15,930 bases of DNA from UBA7887 sp964408735 (lineage in GTDB: Bacteria; Pseudomonadota; Alphaproteobacteria; UBA7887): assembly GCA_964408735.1 (NCBI GenBank), contig CAYPAX010000104.1:1-15930 (forward strand), written 5' to 3'. Numbering within the stretch: position 1 is the first letter of the stretch; every line of letters starts with the position of its first letter. The notes beneath the pieces were generated by a model. That model had not been told where the DNA came from. It saw only the letters and a program-made list of their open reading frames with translations, and made no database searches. The translations under genes were made by a program, and so were the position numbers. Positions 1 through 6,654 of this stretch are shown here, piece by piece.

Positions 1-321
1 CTATCCGGTGGAATACACCTTAACTCCCTGTCCGATTTTCTGGGACCACCTCAAACAGATGCCAAGCGCGGAGTTCACCTAGACCATGACTGCAATTTGT
101 TCGCCGGCCCAGCACATGCAAAATGCCGGAGACAAGACATAAATTTCCTCGAGGGGATCACGCGTGGAGGTGGAGAGGACGCGCCCTAGACGCACCACCG
201 CAGGCTACTATTGACAGCCAATGACGAATGTCTCCGCCGGCCAATCTACCGACTCTCAGGTCGTCAGCGGGACGGCAAAGGTAACATGTGTCCATGTCTG
301 CACACACTTGCGGAGCCCCCC
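1..321. other. Left flank, no convincing gene
   Basis: No open frame here has both a ribosome binding site and a recognisable protein. The stretch is less GC-rich than the genes that follow. The only protein-like hint is the short open tail at 2-82, listed separately. I see no tRNA or rRNA, and no terminator with a T-tract after the gene that ends at 322 on the minus strand. Confidence 0.6.
2..82 (+). pseudogene. Possible broken 3' end of an HxlR-type regulator gene
   Basis: The frame starting at base 2 is open from the window edge to a TAG at 80-82. Its first residues read YPVEYTLTP, which resembles the conserved wing region (VEYxLTxLG) of HxlR-family winged-helix regulators. In that family the sequence would continue with LG and another twenty or so residues. 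Here it changes abruptly to CPIFWDHLK and soon stops. The change falls at the sequence TGTCCGATTTTCTGGGACCA, which has the look of an insertion-sequence end. Only nine residues support the family call, and the window edge hides the rest, so this is a weak suggestion. It may be chance. Confidence 0.2.
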
Positions 322-828
322 TCAATACCAGCCGTAATACGGCCCGTAGCGATGGCTGAGCCAGGGATCGAAGCCGAAGGGGTGGTGATGGTGGAGGCCG
401 AAGGGGTGGTGGCCGAAGTGATGGCCGACGCCGAAGCTGAGGTGGAGGCGCGGGCGTTGGTCGTAGGCGTAGTCCGGCCGCGCGTAGCGGCGGGGCGGGC
501 GGATGTCGCGCCAGACGCCTGAGGGGTCGCGGCAGGCGCTGGCGGTGGCGGCGCGCGTGCTGCCGTCGATCGTGACCAGCGACTGATAGTCGCGGCAGGG
601 GCGGCCTGCGTCGTCGTGCCAGGTGCGGAGCGGCGTTACCGTGCCGCGCCGGCCGCCTTGCGGGTTCTGCCAGACCCGGCCCTCGCCGGTGCGGTCGCCC
701 TCCAGCGCCGCCTGCACGGCCGCCGCCATGTGGGCCCGGTCGCCGGCGCTGAGCGCGGCCTCATAGCGGGTTGCCGCACAGGCCCAGAGCGGCGCGGCGA
801 GCAATAGGATGGCAAGACTGCGGAACAT
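322..828 (-). CDS. RT0821/Lpp0805-type envelope protein with His-rich C-terminal tail
   Basis: A 168-residue exported protein. Residues 1-16 form a hydrophobic signal sequence followed by Cys17, a possible but imperfect lipobox (LWAC). Residues 22-110 carry the pattern of the RT0821/Lpp0805 surface-protein family: an LSAGDR start, WQNP at 53-56, GTVTP, then two CR pairs at 78-79 and 99-100 and a Trp at 106. The two Cys could pair in the periplasm. The tail from about 128 is unusual, with about ten His among Gly, Phe, Pro and Tyr, ending in YGPYYGWY. I chose the ATG at 828 over the one at 864 because AAAGG lies nine bases before it, and because a candidate -10 element at 867-872 would put the transcript start near 860. 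The function of the family is not known; an outer-envelope location is inferred. Confidence 0.8.
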   Translation of the reverse strand: MFRSLAILLLAAPLWACAATRYEAALSAGDRAHMAAAVQAALEGDRTGEGRVWQNPQGGRRGTVTPLRTWHDDAGRPCRDYQSLVTIDGSTRAATASACRDPSGVWRDIRPPRRYARPDYAYDQRPRLHLSFGVGHHFGHHPFGLHHHHPFGFDPWLSHRYGPYYGWY

Positions 829-866
829 CGACGGAAGCCTTTCTTCTCGTCGCAACCCCGCCATCC

Positions 867-895
867 TTTATGCCAGAAACACACGCCGGACCCAA
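867..895 (-). promoter_or_regulatory. Candidate sigma70-type promoter of the RT0821-type gene
   Basis: Read on the minus strand, TTGGGT (890-895) and CATAAA (867-872) are separated by exactly 17 bases. The matches to the -35 and -10 consensus are 3/6 and 4/6. The start of transcription would be near 860, about 30 bases before the chosen ATG at 828. This was assigned by eye only. Confidence 0.35.
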
Positions 896-990
896 GCCGA
901 GCGGTGATATCGTGCCCCTAACCTGCGGACTCCCGTAGCTTGGGCGCATAGCCAATTGGGTTTCGGCCCCAGATCTTGTCAGTTCGTCAG

Positions 991-1335
991 CTATTGGCAG
1001 CTGCCATTGCCGCCGCACAAGGCGACACAGTTCAAGGCGCCGTTGTCTATATCCGGGGAGGTGCGAACCGTGCTGCGCCAATCCCAGCGACACATGGTTC
1101 GCGAAGCGTCGGCGTTGCTGCCATAGGACTGAGACTTCTGCCGCCAGCCCGCAGCATAGTTGCCGTTTCCCGGCGTCGCATAATCCAATGTCGCGACGCC
1201 CATCACGCATGGCGACACGTTGCAATTTTCGAAGACCGCCCAAGACGTGGATTGCGCTTGCACGATGGAGGCTGAAAGCAAGATTGTCCCTGAGGCGATC
1301 AGCGCTTTCGTCAGGATCGAGATATTTGTTTTCAT
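991..1335 (-). CDS. Small secreted six-cysteine protein of unknown function
   Basis: A 114-residue protein that I do not recognise. Residues 1-27 are a classical Sec signal peptide (basic MKTN start, hydrophobic core, SIVQA before the likely cut). The mature part of about 87 residues has six cysteines at 38, 43, 82, 103, 107 and 113, four Trp and many small polar residues, with a CVALCGGNGSC-like end. An even number of Cys in an exported protein suggests disulphides, so the fold may be a small disulphide-stabilised domain. The ATG at 1335 is preceded by purine-rich AAAGAG. The 26-bp tandem array at 1351-1555 begins only 15 bases upstream of the start codon, so it would form the leader or promoter region. 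The gene stands alone: the next minus-strand gene starts 162 bases downstream and has its own candidate promoter. Confidence 0.7.
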   Translation of the reverse strand: MKTNISILTKALIASGTILLSASIVQAQSTSWAVFENCNVSPCVMGVATLDYATPGNGNYAAGWRQKSQSYGSNADASRTMCRWDWRSTVRTSPDIDNGALNCVALCGGNGSCQ

Positions 1336-1350
1336 GGCTTTTCGCTCTTT

Positions 1351-1555
1351 CTCTTTTGGTCAGCAAGTGAGACCGGCTCTTTTGGTCAGCAAGTGAGACC
1401 GGCNNNNNNNNNNNNNNNNNNNNNNNNNNNNNNNNNNNNNNNNNNNNNNNNNNNNNNNNNNNNNNNNNNNNNNNNNNNNNNNNNNNNNNNNNNNNNNNNN
1501 NNNCTCTTTTGGTCAGCAAGTGAGACCGGCTCTTTTGGTCAGCAAGTGAGACCGG
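1351..1555. repeat. 26-bp perfect tandem repeat array interrupted by an assembly gap
   Basis: Four full identical 26-bp units are visible: 1351-1376, 1377-1402, 1504-1529 and 1530-1555. The two pairs flank 100 Ns. Base 1403 is the first base of a further unit, so the array runs into the gap and out of it, and the true copy number is unknown. Each unit starts CTCTTTTGGTC and ends GTGAGACCGG, with a short inverted repeat GGTC-N9-GACC inside. Because 26 is not a multiple of 3, three consecutive units bring an in-frame TGA on either strand in every frame, so an array of three or more copies cannot be translated through. There are no spacers, so it is not a CRISPR. A partial copy (GCTCTTT) precedes the first unit. 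It lies in the leader of the secreted six-Cys gene. Confidence 0.95.
1404..1503. other. Assembly gap (100 N)
   Basis: Exactly 100 unknown bases lie between identical 26-bp repeat units. From the unit start at 1403 to 1503 is 101 bases, which is not a multiple of 26, so the run length is a placeholder and not the real size. Short-read collapse of the tandem array is the likely cause. Confidence 0.98.
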
Positions 1556-1613
1556 CCCCGCGTGGAGGCGTTGATGGCTTTTGCAACCGCAAAATTACGA
1601 TAGCAGCACGCAC

Positions 1614-1632
1614 CACCGACGGCAAATCGGTG
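1614..1632 (-). terminator. Weak hairpin downstream of the metallopeptidase operon
   Basis: CACCGA (1614-1619) and TCGGTG (1627-1632) pair over a 7-base loop, about 34 bases past the stop codon at 1666 on the minus strand. No T-run follows directly; an AATTTT comes about 25 bases later. It may help end the minus-strand operon, but it is a weak candidate. The rest of 1556-1665 shows nothing recognisable. Confidence 0.22.
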
Positions 1633-1665
1633 CGAGCACGAGAGGAGCCGGATGGCAGCGACCCC

Positions 1666-2352
1666 CTAGCGAAAAAACCGCACCCACCTCCAGAACTGCA
1701 CCAGGGACATCAGCGAGGCCGCGAGATACGTCACAGCGCAGGCCGTCAGGATGCGGCGGGCCGCGGGGATGTCGGCGGCTTGCAGGTAGCCGCCCTGTTC
1801 GAGGATCGGCAGGGCACGGGCGAAGCTGGCGTCGAACTCGACCGGCAGCGTCACGAGATTGACCAGCACGGTGACGCCCATGGAGGCGACGCCGGCGGCG
1901 ACGAAAGCCAGCATCACGCCGGGCGACTGGGCAAACATGCCCATCAGCGGCGAGGCGTAGGCGAGGCCGGCGCCCATGCGCTGCACCCATACGGTGGTCT
2001 TGATGAGGCGCGTGCGCGTTTTCAGCGGGCCATAGCCGTCGCGGTGCTGGATGGCGTGGCCGACCTCGTGCGCCGCCACCGCCACCGCGGTCACGGAGGC
2101 GCCGTCATGGGCGCTGGGCGCCAGGCGCACGGCGCGCGCCTCTGGGTCATAGTGGTCGCCCGCCGGCACCGCCTCGACCGCCACCGTCTCAAGCCCGAAA
2201 CGGTCGAGCAGGTGGCGGGCCAGCTCGGCGCCGGTGCCGGGAATGTCGCTGCGGCTAGCCGCATGCCGCGCCAATGTCGCCTTGGCCCAGAGGCCCGGGC
2301 CGAGCACGACGGCAAGGATCAGCAGCAGGCCGAGGAGAGCGAGGATGGGCAT
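1666..2352 (-). CDS. Membrane zinc metallopeptidase, YugP-like (Zn_peptidase_2)
   Basis: A 228-residue protein with the zinc-peptidase motif HEVGH at 95-99, followed by AIQH. Upstream are the family-typical AVRLAPSAHDG and AVAVAAHE stretches. An N-terminal membrane helix (about 3-21) and two or three further hydrophobic segments (about 128-165 and 203-220) frame the motif. This matches the PF04298/COG2738 neutral zinc metallopeptidase family (Bacillus YugP type) in order and length. H95 and H99 should bind zinc and E96 should act as the base. The substrate is unknown; cleavage at or near the inner membrane is inferred. It is the last gene of a three-gene minus-strand operon, 24 bases after the MarR-type gene, with only a poor ribosome binding site. 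Confidence 0.85.
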   Translation of the reverse strand: MPILALLGLLLILAVVLGPGLWAKATLARHAASRSDIPGTGAELARHLLDRFGLETVAVEAVPAGDHYDPEARAVRLAPSAHDGASVTAVAVAAHEVGHAIQHRDGYGPLKTRTRLIKTTVWVQRMGAGLAYASPLMGMFAQSPGVMLAFVAAGVASMGVTVLVNLVTLPVEFDASFARALPILEQGGYLQAADIPAARRILTACAVTYLAASLMSLVQFWRWVRFFR

Positions 2353-2376
2353 GGCGCCGCGGCCCGCCCGCTACAA

Positions 2377-2751
2377 TCACGCCGCGTCGCGGGCTTCGCT
2401 GTCAGCGGCCTCGGCGAAGAGGTCGGTGAACTCGCTGAGATAGACCGAGCCTTTGACCGTGCGCTGGATGAGCACGTTGCGGCGGTCGGCGGTATCCCGC
2501 TTGCGGCGCACCAGGTCGAAGCTGCCGAGGCGGTCCAGCGCCCGGGTGACAGCGGGCTTGGATATGTTGAGCGTCTTCGCCAGGCCGCGCACGGTGTGCG
2601 GCGGCGTGGTGGTATAGACGCTCAGCAGCAGCGCCAGCTGCCGCATGGAAAGGTCAGGATGGTCGTTTCGCACCATGCTGACGAGGACTGTCCGCGATAG
2701 CCCCAAGACGTCGTTGGTGATCAAAGCTTGGCTCATGCCGGGTCTCGCCAT
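2377..2751 (-). CDS. MarR-type winged-helix transcriptional regulator
   Basis: A compact 124-residue DNA-binding protein. A helix-turn-helix spans about 52-75 (HTVRGLAKTLNISKPAVTRA). The beta wing follows at about 80-98, with the MarR-like RRKRDTADRRNVLI containing the conserved D-x-x-D-R-R type turn, and then a C-terminal helix. MarR proteins usually act as dimers that release DNA on binding a small ligand or on oxidation. No Cys is present, which argues against thiol sensing. The ATG at 2751 has only a distant GGAA as ribosome binding site. The in-frame ATG at 2736 is an alternative that would cost five residues. The gene starts 15 bases after the aminopeptidase stop and is followed 24 bases later by the zinc peptidase gene, so all three are probably co-transcribed. 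Confidence 0.82.
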   Translation of the reverse strand: MARPGMSQALITNDVLGLSRTVLVSMVRNDHPDLSMRQLALLLSVYTTTPPHTVRGLAKTLNISKPAVTRALDRLGSFDLVRRKRDTADRRNVLIQRTVKGSVYLSEFTDLFAEAADSEARDAA

Positions 2752-2766
2752 CCTCGGTCGGTTCCA

Positions 2767-4149
2767 TCACAATTCGCCTGTCCGGGTGTAACGGCTGCGA
2801 ATCATCGCATAAAATGCACGCAATGCGATCGCCTCACCCCCCTTGGGCCGGCCCGGCCGGTGGCTCCGGTTCCAGGCCATGATGTCTAAATGGGTCCACG
2901 CGGACGATTTTTCCAAAAACTCTTGCAAGAAAAGTGCGGCGGTCACCGCGCCGCCATAGGGTCCCTCGGAAATATTGTTGATATCCGCGACGTCCGAGGC
3001 GAGGTGTTCGCGGTACGGTTTCCACAACGGCAAGCGCCACAAAGGGTCGGATTCCGCCGTGGCCACCGCGTGTAGATCATCCGCCACGTTATCGTCATTG
3101 GTGAACAGTGCGCCGACATCGGTGCCGAGCGCGACGCGCGCCGCGCCCGTCAGGGTGGCGACATCGATCACCAGGTCCGGCGCCTCGCTGTCGGCCTCGG
3201 CCAGGGCGTCGGCCAGCACCAGGCGGCCTTCGGCGTCCGTATTGCCGATCTCGACGGTCTTGCCCGCCCGCGTCGGCACCACATCGCCGGGGCGGAAGGC
3301 GCTGCCGGAAACCGCGTTCTCGACCGCCGGCACCAGCACGCGCAGGCGCACGGGCAGGCCTTCGTCCATGATGGCCTGGGCCAGGGCGAGCACGTGCGCC
3401 GCCCCGCCCATGTCCTTTTTCATCAGGCGCATGCCGTCGGCGGTCTTGAGGTCGAGGCCGCCGGAATCGAAACAGACGCCCTTGCCGACCAGGGTCAGCT
3501 TCGGCGCATCGTCCTCGCCCCAGGTGAAGTCGAGCAGCCGCGGCGCCCGGTCGCTGCCGCGCCCGACGGCGTGGATCATGGGATAGCCCTCGGCCAGGGC
3601 CTCGCCCGCGACGGTGCGGAAACTGGCCCCGCCTGCCTCGGCCACGGTCGCCGCCGCGGCTTCGAGCTCGGCCGGGCCGAGATCGTTGGCGGGCGTGTTG
3701 ACGAGATCGCGCACCAGACCGACGGCGGCAGCCAGGCGCCTAGCATGGGAAAGATCGGCGCTCTCCGGCGCCAGCAGCACCGGCGCCGGGTCGAGGCGGT
3801 CGCGGTAGCGGCTGAAGCGATAGGCCGCGAGCATCCAGCCGAGCGCCGCCGCCGTGGCACCGCTTGCGTCGAGTGTATCGAGGCGCCAGGCGCGGGCGGG
3901 CAGGGCCTCGGCCACGGCCGCGAAATCCCACAGGTCCGGCGTATCGCCGACCACCGCCACTGCCGCCGCCGGCGCCCCGTCAGCGCCCGGCAGCAGGGAG
4001 GCCTGGCCGACATCGGGCTTGAAGCCGCTGCCCTCCAGCCAGGCCCGCTCGGGCGCCGGCCGGCCTTCCAGCCAGGTCTCCCAGGTGCTTTTGCCAACCA
4101 CGGCGATGGGCAGGGCATCGGCTGCCACCTCTACGACGCTGTCCAGCAT
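2767..4149 (-). CDS. M17-family leucyl aminopeptidase
   Basis: A 460-residue cytosolic aminopeptidase that removes N-terminal residues from peptides, using two metal ions. The M17 catalytic block is complete. The VGKGVCFDSGGLDLK region holds Lys223, Asp228 and Lys235, Asp246 lies in MKKDMGG, and the family signature NTDAEGRLVLADAL gives Asp305, Glu307 and Arg309. Residues before about 130 form the variable N-terminal domain. Family members work as hexamers. I start at 4149 because AGGAGA precedes it by seven bases; the in-frame ATG at 4179 has no such site. It heads a minus-strand operon with a MarR-type regulator and a membrane zinc peptidase, which suggests peptide turnover. The specificity for leucine is by family name only. 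Confidence 0.93.
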   Translation of the reverse strand: MLDSVVEVAADALPIAVVGKSTWETWLEGRPAPERAWLEGSGFKPDVGQASLLPGADGAPAAAVAVVGDTPDLWDFAAVAEALPARAWRLDTLDASGATAAALGWMLAAYRFSRYRDRLDPAPVLLAPESADLSHARRLAAAVGLVRDLVNTPANDLGPAELEAAAATVAEAGGASFRTVAGEALAEGYPMIHAVGRGSDRAPRLLDFTWGEDDAPKLTLVGKGVCFDSGGLDLKTADGMRLMKKDMGGAAHVLALAQAIMDEGLPVRLRVLVPAVENAVSGSAFRPGDVVPTRAGKTVEIGNTDAEGRLVLADALAEADSEAPDLVIDVATLTGAARVALGTDVGALFTNDDNVADDLHAVATAESDPLWRLPLWKPYREHLASDVADINNISEGPYGGAVTAALFLQEFLEKSSAWTHLDIMAWNRSHRPGRPKGGEAIALRAFYAMIRSRYTRTGEL

Positions 4150-4201
4150 TCCGCATTCTCCTGTCTTTGGCCGCACCATAGCGCCGGCCGGGCTTGCGGC
4201 C

Positions 4202-4207
4202 TATACT
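4202..4207 (+). promoter_or_regulatory. Candidate -10 element of the small periplasmic protein gene
   Basis: TATACT matches the -10 consensus at 5/6 positions and lies 26 bases before the ATG at 4234. No good -35 sequence is found at 16-18 bases upstream. The 84-base space to the divergent aminopeptidase gene must hold both promoters. Confidence 0.3.
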
Positions 4208-4233
4208 TCCGGGCGGAAAGAGGAGACGCAGCC

Positions 4234-4572
4234 ATGAAGATTTCGCTTGCCGCGATCGCCGCGCTTCTGCTGGTGTCCGTTGCGCCGGCCATGGCGGGGG
4301 ATCAGGTGAAGGTGCGCATCGCCAATCCGACGGCGATGGAATACATCGTCGAGATCCGCGACATGGTCTGCGACGGCAAGGTACTCTGGGCCGGGCGCAT
4401 GAAGGCAGGCAAGGACAAGGTGCTTCGTGCCTGCGCCGGCGAGGATGGCTACGCCATCATTGCCACGGTCTCGGCCAGCGGCTGCGCCAGCGCCAAGACC
4501 ACCCTGCACGAGGCCGTGGCGGCAGGCGACGAGATCGTCGTCGCCGAGGCCGAAGCGGAGCTTGAAGAGTAG
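4234..4572 (+). CDS. Small periplasmic protein of unknown function
   Basis: A 112-residue protein with a clear Sec signal peptide (MKISL, hydrophobic core, APAMA before the cut at about 21/22). The mature part of about 91 residues has three Cys at 46, 67 and 84 and looks like a small beta-rich domain (VKVRIANPTAMEYIVEIRD). It ends in a very acidic tail (EAEAELEE). AGGAG at 4221-4225 precedes the ATG well. I do not recognise a family. It diverges from the aminopeptidase operon and stops three bases before the stop of the convergent dihaem cytochrome gene. Whether it partners either neighbour cannot be told. Confidence 0.72.
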   Translation: MKISLAAIAALLLVSVAPAMAGDQVKVRIANPTAMEYIVEIRDMVCDGKVLWAGRMKAGKDKVLRACAGEDGYAIIATVSASGCASAKTTLHEAVAAGDEIVVAEAEAELEE

Positions 4573-4575
4573 TCG

Positions 4576-5559
4576 TCAGCCCCCTTCCGGCAGCGCCTCG
4601 AAGGTCTCCACGGCATTCTGCGTGGCGGGCAGGCTGTGCAGGTAATCGTAGATGGCGCCGAGATCGCGCTCGGTCATGCCGGCATAGGACCACCAGGGCA
4701 TGATGGTGTTCTCCTCACCCGGCACCACCTCCCAGTCGTCATAGGCCTCAGGCGGCTGCGCCTTGAAGCGGGCGATGAAGTCCTCGCGCGACCAATCGCC
4801 GATGCCTGTCTCGGCGTGCGGCGTGATATTGGCGCTGCGGAAGAGGCCGAGCCCGGGATGGGGAAAGGCGCGACCGCCGGCGAAAGGCGTGCCGACGAAG
4901 CGCCCGCCGGCGAAGTCGGTATGGCAATCCTCGCAAAGCGCTGCGGTGGCGAGATAGTCGCCGAGCGCTACCGTGTCGGTGCCGTCAGGCAGGCGCTGCG
5001 GGCTGGGGTCGCCCGGCATGGTGCGCACGATCAAGCTCATGAAGGGATCGAGCTGGTGGCGCGGCGGCGACGAGACGACCGGCGCCAGCGAGCGCAGATA
5101 GACCACGACGGCGGAAATGTCTTCCGTGTCGACCGTAGCATAGAACGGATAGGGCATAAGCGAGAACAGCGGCGAGCCGTCGCGGCTGACGCCGCTGGAG
5201 ATGGCGCGGTGGATCTCGCCGTCGCTCCAGTCGCCGAGGGCGTGCGGGGTGAGGTTGGCGGACACCACGACGCCGGGCAGCCCTTCCTCAGGTCCCCAGC
5301 GGTAGCCGCCGCCATAGGCGGTATCGGCCACGGGCGGAAAGGAATAGCGGTCGACGCGAGGCTGCGAATGACAGGCCTTGCAGCCCATCACGTGCTCGGC
5401 CAGGTAACGCCCGCGATCGAGCCGCTCGGGCGTCGCCTCGAGCGCCAACTCGGGTGCCGGCGAGACCTTGGGAAAGCCGATCATGACATACCCCACGCCG
5501 GCGACAATGACGACGAGCAGCAGCAACAGCAGTCCGACCAGGAAACGTACGATTCGCAT
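4576..5559 (-). CDS. Membrane-anchored dihaem cytochrome c
   Basis: A 327-residue protein. An uncleaved-looking N-terminal helix (about 7-28) anchors it, and two cytochrome c domains follow. The first has CKACH at 60-64, with Met135 (LMPYP) as probable sixth ligand. The second has CEDCH at 209-213, with Met287 (IMPWW). Repeated ANxTPH segments appear in both halves (about 101 and 244), a feature of dihaem cytochromes of the alcohol/aldehyde/gluconate dehydrogenase cytochrome-subunit type. It would pass electrons from a periplasmic donor to the respiratory chain; the donor is not seen here. It is 23 bases downstream of the dioxygenase gene in the same direction. GGGGGGA precedes the ATG. The number of haem sites is fixed by the sequence; the partner enzyme is open. 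Confidence 0.9.
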   Translation of the reverse strand: MRIVRFLVGLLLLLLVVIVAGVGYVMIGFPKVSPAPELALEATPERLDRGRYLAEHVMGCKACHSQPRVDRYSFPPVADTAYGGGYRWGPEEGLPGVVVSANLTPHALGDWSDGEIHRAISSGVSRDGSPLFSLMPYPFYATVDTEDISAVVVYLRSLAPVVSSPPRHQLDPFMSLIVRTMPGDPSPQRLPDGTDTVALGDYLATAALCEDCHTDFAGGRFVGTPFAGGRAFPHPGLGLFRSANITPHAETGIGDWSREDFIARFKAQPPEAYDDWEVVPGEENTIMPWWSYAGMTERDLGAIYDYLHSLPATQNAVETFEALPEGG

Positions 5560-5581
5560 GGCTTCCCCCCATAAAAATCCG

Positions 5582-5594
5582 TCTAACGGTTAGA
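5582..5594. repeat. Short perfect palindrome over the dioxygenase stop codon
   Basis: TCTAAC-G-GTTAGA is a perfect 6-bp inverted repeat around one base. It covers the end of the dioxygenase gene, 23 bases before the cytochrome start. It could be an operator or an RNA processing signal, or chance. Confidence 0.3.
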
Positions 5595-6488
5595 TAACGA
5601 AGGAACGAACTCCCTTGCCCGCTCGTCGCGCCCGGTCTCGGCAAGCTCGCTCTCGGGCTCGCCGGCGATCCGCGTATGGCGCATGATGCGCGTCTCAGCG
5701 GTGTCGTAGGGCCGCGCCCGGTGCAAAACGCAGCGATTGTCCCACATGATGACGTCGCCCGGCTGCCAGCTATGGCAATAGGTGCGCGGCGGCCGGCAGG
5801 CGAAATCGCACAACTCGTCGAGCAGGGCCTGGGCCTCGCCGTCGTCCATGCCCGGGATGCGAAAGGCATGACGGCCGATGAACAGCGCCTTGCGCCCGGT
5901 CACCGGATGCACCTTGACCAACGGGCGCAGCGGCGCGCCCTTGGTGTGAAAGCCGTAGCCGGCGCCTGTCTCGGTGGCGTAGCCGATCTTGGCCTGGGAG
6001 GCGTAGATCGAATGATAGGCGGACAAGTTTTCTATGCGCTCCTTCATCGCCTGGTCGAGCCTGTCGTAGGCATCGCGCATGTCGGCCCACTCGGTCTCGC
6101 CACCGGCCGGCGGCACCACCTGTGCCGACAGCACCGAGGCTTTCGAGGCGAGCGGCATGTAGGAGCTGTCCGTGTGCCAGCCCTCGTTGCCGCGCAGAAC
6201 CTTGTAGAGGTGGTCGTCGGGCCCGGTCAGCGAGCCGTCGGCAACCTGGTTGCTGATCATCACCGCCTCGGCCGTGGGATCGTCGCGCAACAGCTCCATG
6301 GCGCCGAAGCGCTTGGCGAAAGCGATCTGGGCTTGCTCGCTCAAGTCTTGGCCGGGAAACACCAGCAGGGCGTATTGGTGGAAGGCATCCTCAACGCGCC
6401 GCCACGCGGCATCATCCAGGCCGGCCAGGTCGATGCCGGTAATGACGGCACCGAGAGTCGCATCCAACCGCTTGATAGTAGGGGTCAT
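5583..6488 (-). CDS. TauD/TfdA-family Fe(II)/2-oxoglutarate dioxygenase
   Basis: A 301-residue cytosolic enzyme of the TauD/TfdA type, which couples decarboxylation of 2-oxoglutarate with O2 to hydroxylation of a small substrate. The iron-binding HxD is H105-T-D107 (in WHTDSSY), and the distal His256 sits in MWDNRCVLHRA. Arg267 (TRIMRHTRI) is the likely 2-oxoglutarate anchor. Length and motif spacing fit the family. I start at the ATG at 6488 (MTPTIKRLDATLGAVI), where family homology begins and GGAG lies 11 bases upstream; the frame is open further up to 6680 without family-like sequence. It is followed after 23 bases by the dihaem cytochrome gene. Taurine, phenoxyacetate and other substrates are all possible; no transporter or sulfonate gene is near to decide. 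Confidence 0.9.
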   Translation of the reverse strand: MTPTIKRLDATLGAVITGIDLAGLDDAAWRRVEDAFHQYALLVFPGQDLSEQAQIAFAKRFGAMELLRDDPTAEAVMISNQVADGSLTGPDDHLYKVLRGNEGWHTDSSYMPLASKASVLSAQVVPPAGGETEWADMRDAYDRLDQAMKERIENLSAYHSIYASQAKIGYATETGAGYGFHTKGAPLRPLVKVHPVTGRKALFIGRHAFRIPGMDDGEAQALLDELCDFACRPPRTYCHSWQPGDVIMWDNRCVLHRARPYDTAETRIMRHTRIAGEPESELAETGRDERAREFVPSLSNR

Positions 6489-6577
6489 GAGCCCGATTAC
6501 TCCGAGTGAGATACCGTCATGGCCACCTCCGGCGTGCGAAGGTTTCCCGGTCACAGAGACTGTCTTTAGCCAAGAGA

Positions 6578-6583
6578 ATTCTA
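6578..6583 (-). promoter_or_regulatory. Candidate -10 element of the dioxygenase/cytochrome operon
   Basis: On the minus strand this reads TAGAAT, 5/6 to consensus, about 90 bases before the ATG at 6488. The -35 region at 17 bases is poor (TCGCCC), as expected for a promoter that needs an activator. The transcript start would be near 6571, which puts the FNR-like box centre at about -90. Confidence 0.35.
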
Positions 6584-6654
6584 GCTTGAAATTTCGGCCG
6601 GGGCGAGTGCCGGGCTGCTCCGCGGCAGGTTCAGCCGCCTGGTGAAGGCCAATT

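Noticed and set aside
1351..1555. CRISPR array
   Set aside because: Units follow each other directly with no spacers, and no cas gene is in the window.
1393..2700. A 435-codon plus-strand open frame running from the gap into the peptidase and MarR genes
   Set aside because: It passes through the Ns and the tandem repeat and is antisense to two genes with clear motifs.
3394..4572. A 392-codon plus-strand open frame ending with the small periplasmic protein
   Set aside because: Only the last 112 codons (from 4234, with AGGAG and a signal peptide) look real. The rest is antisense to the aminopeptidase.
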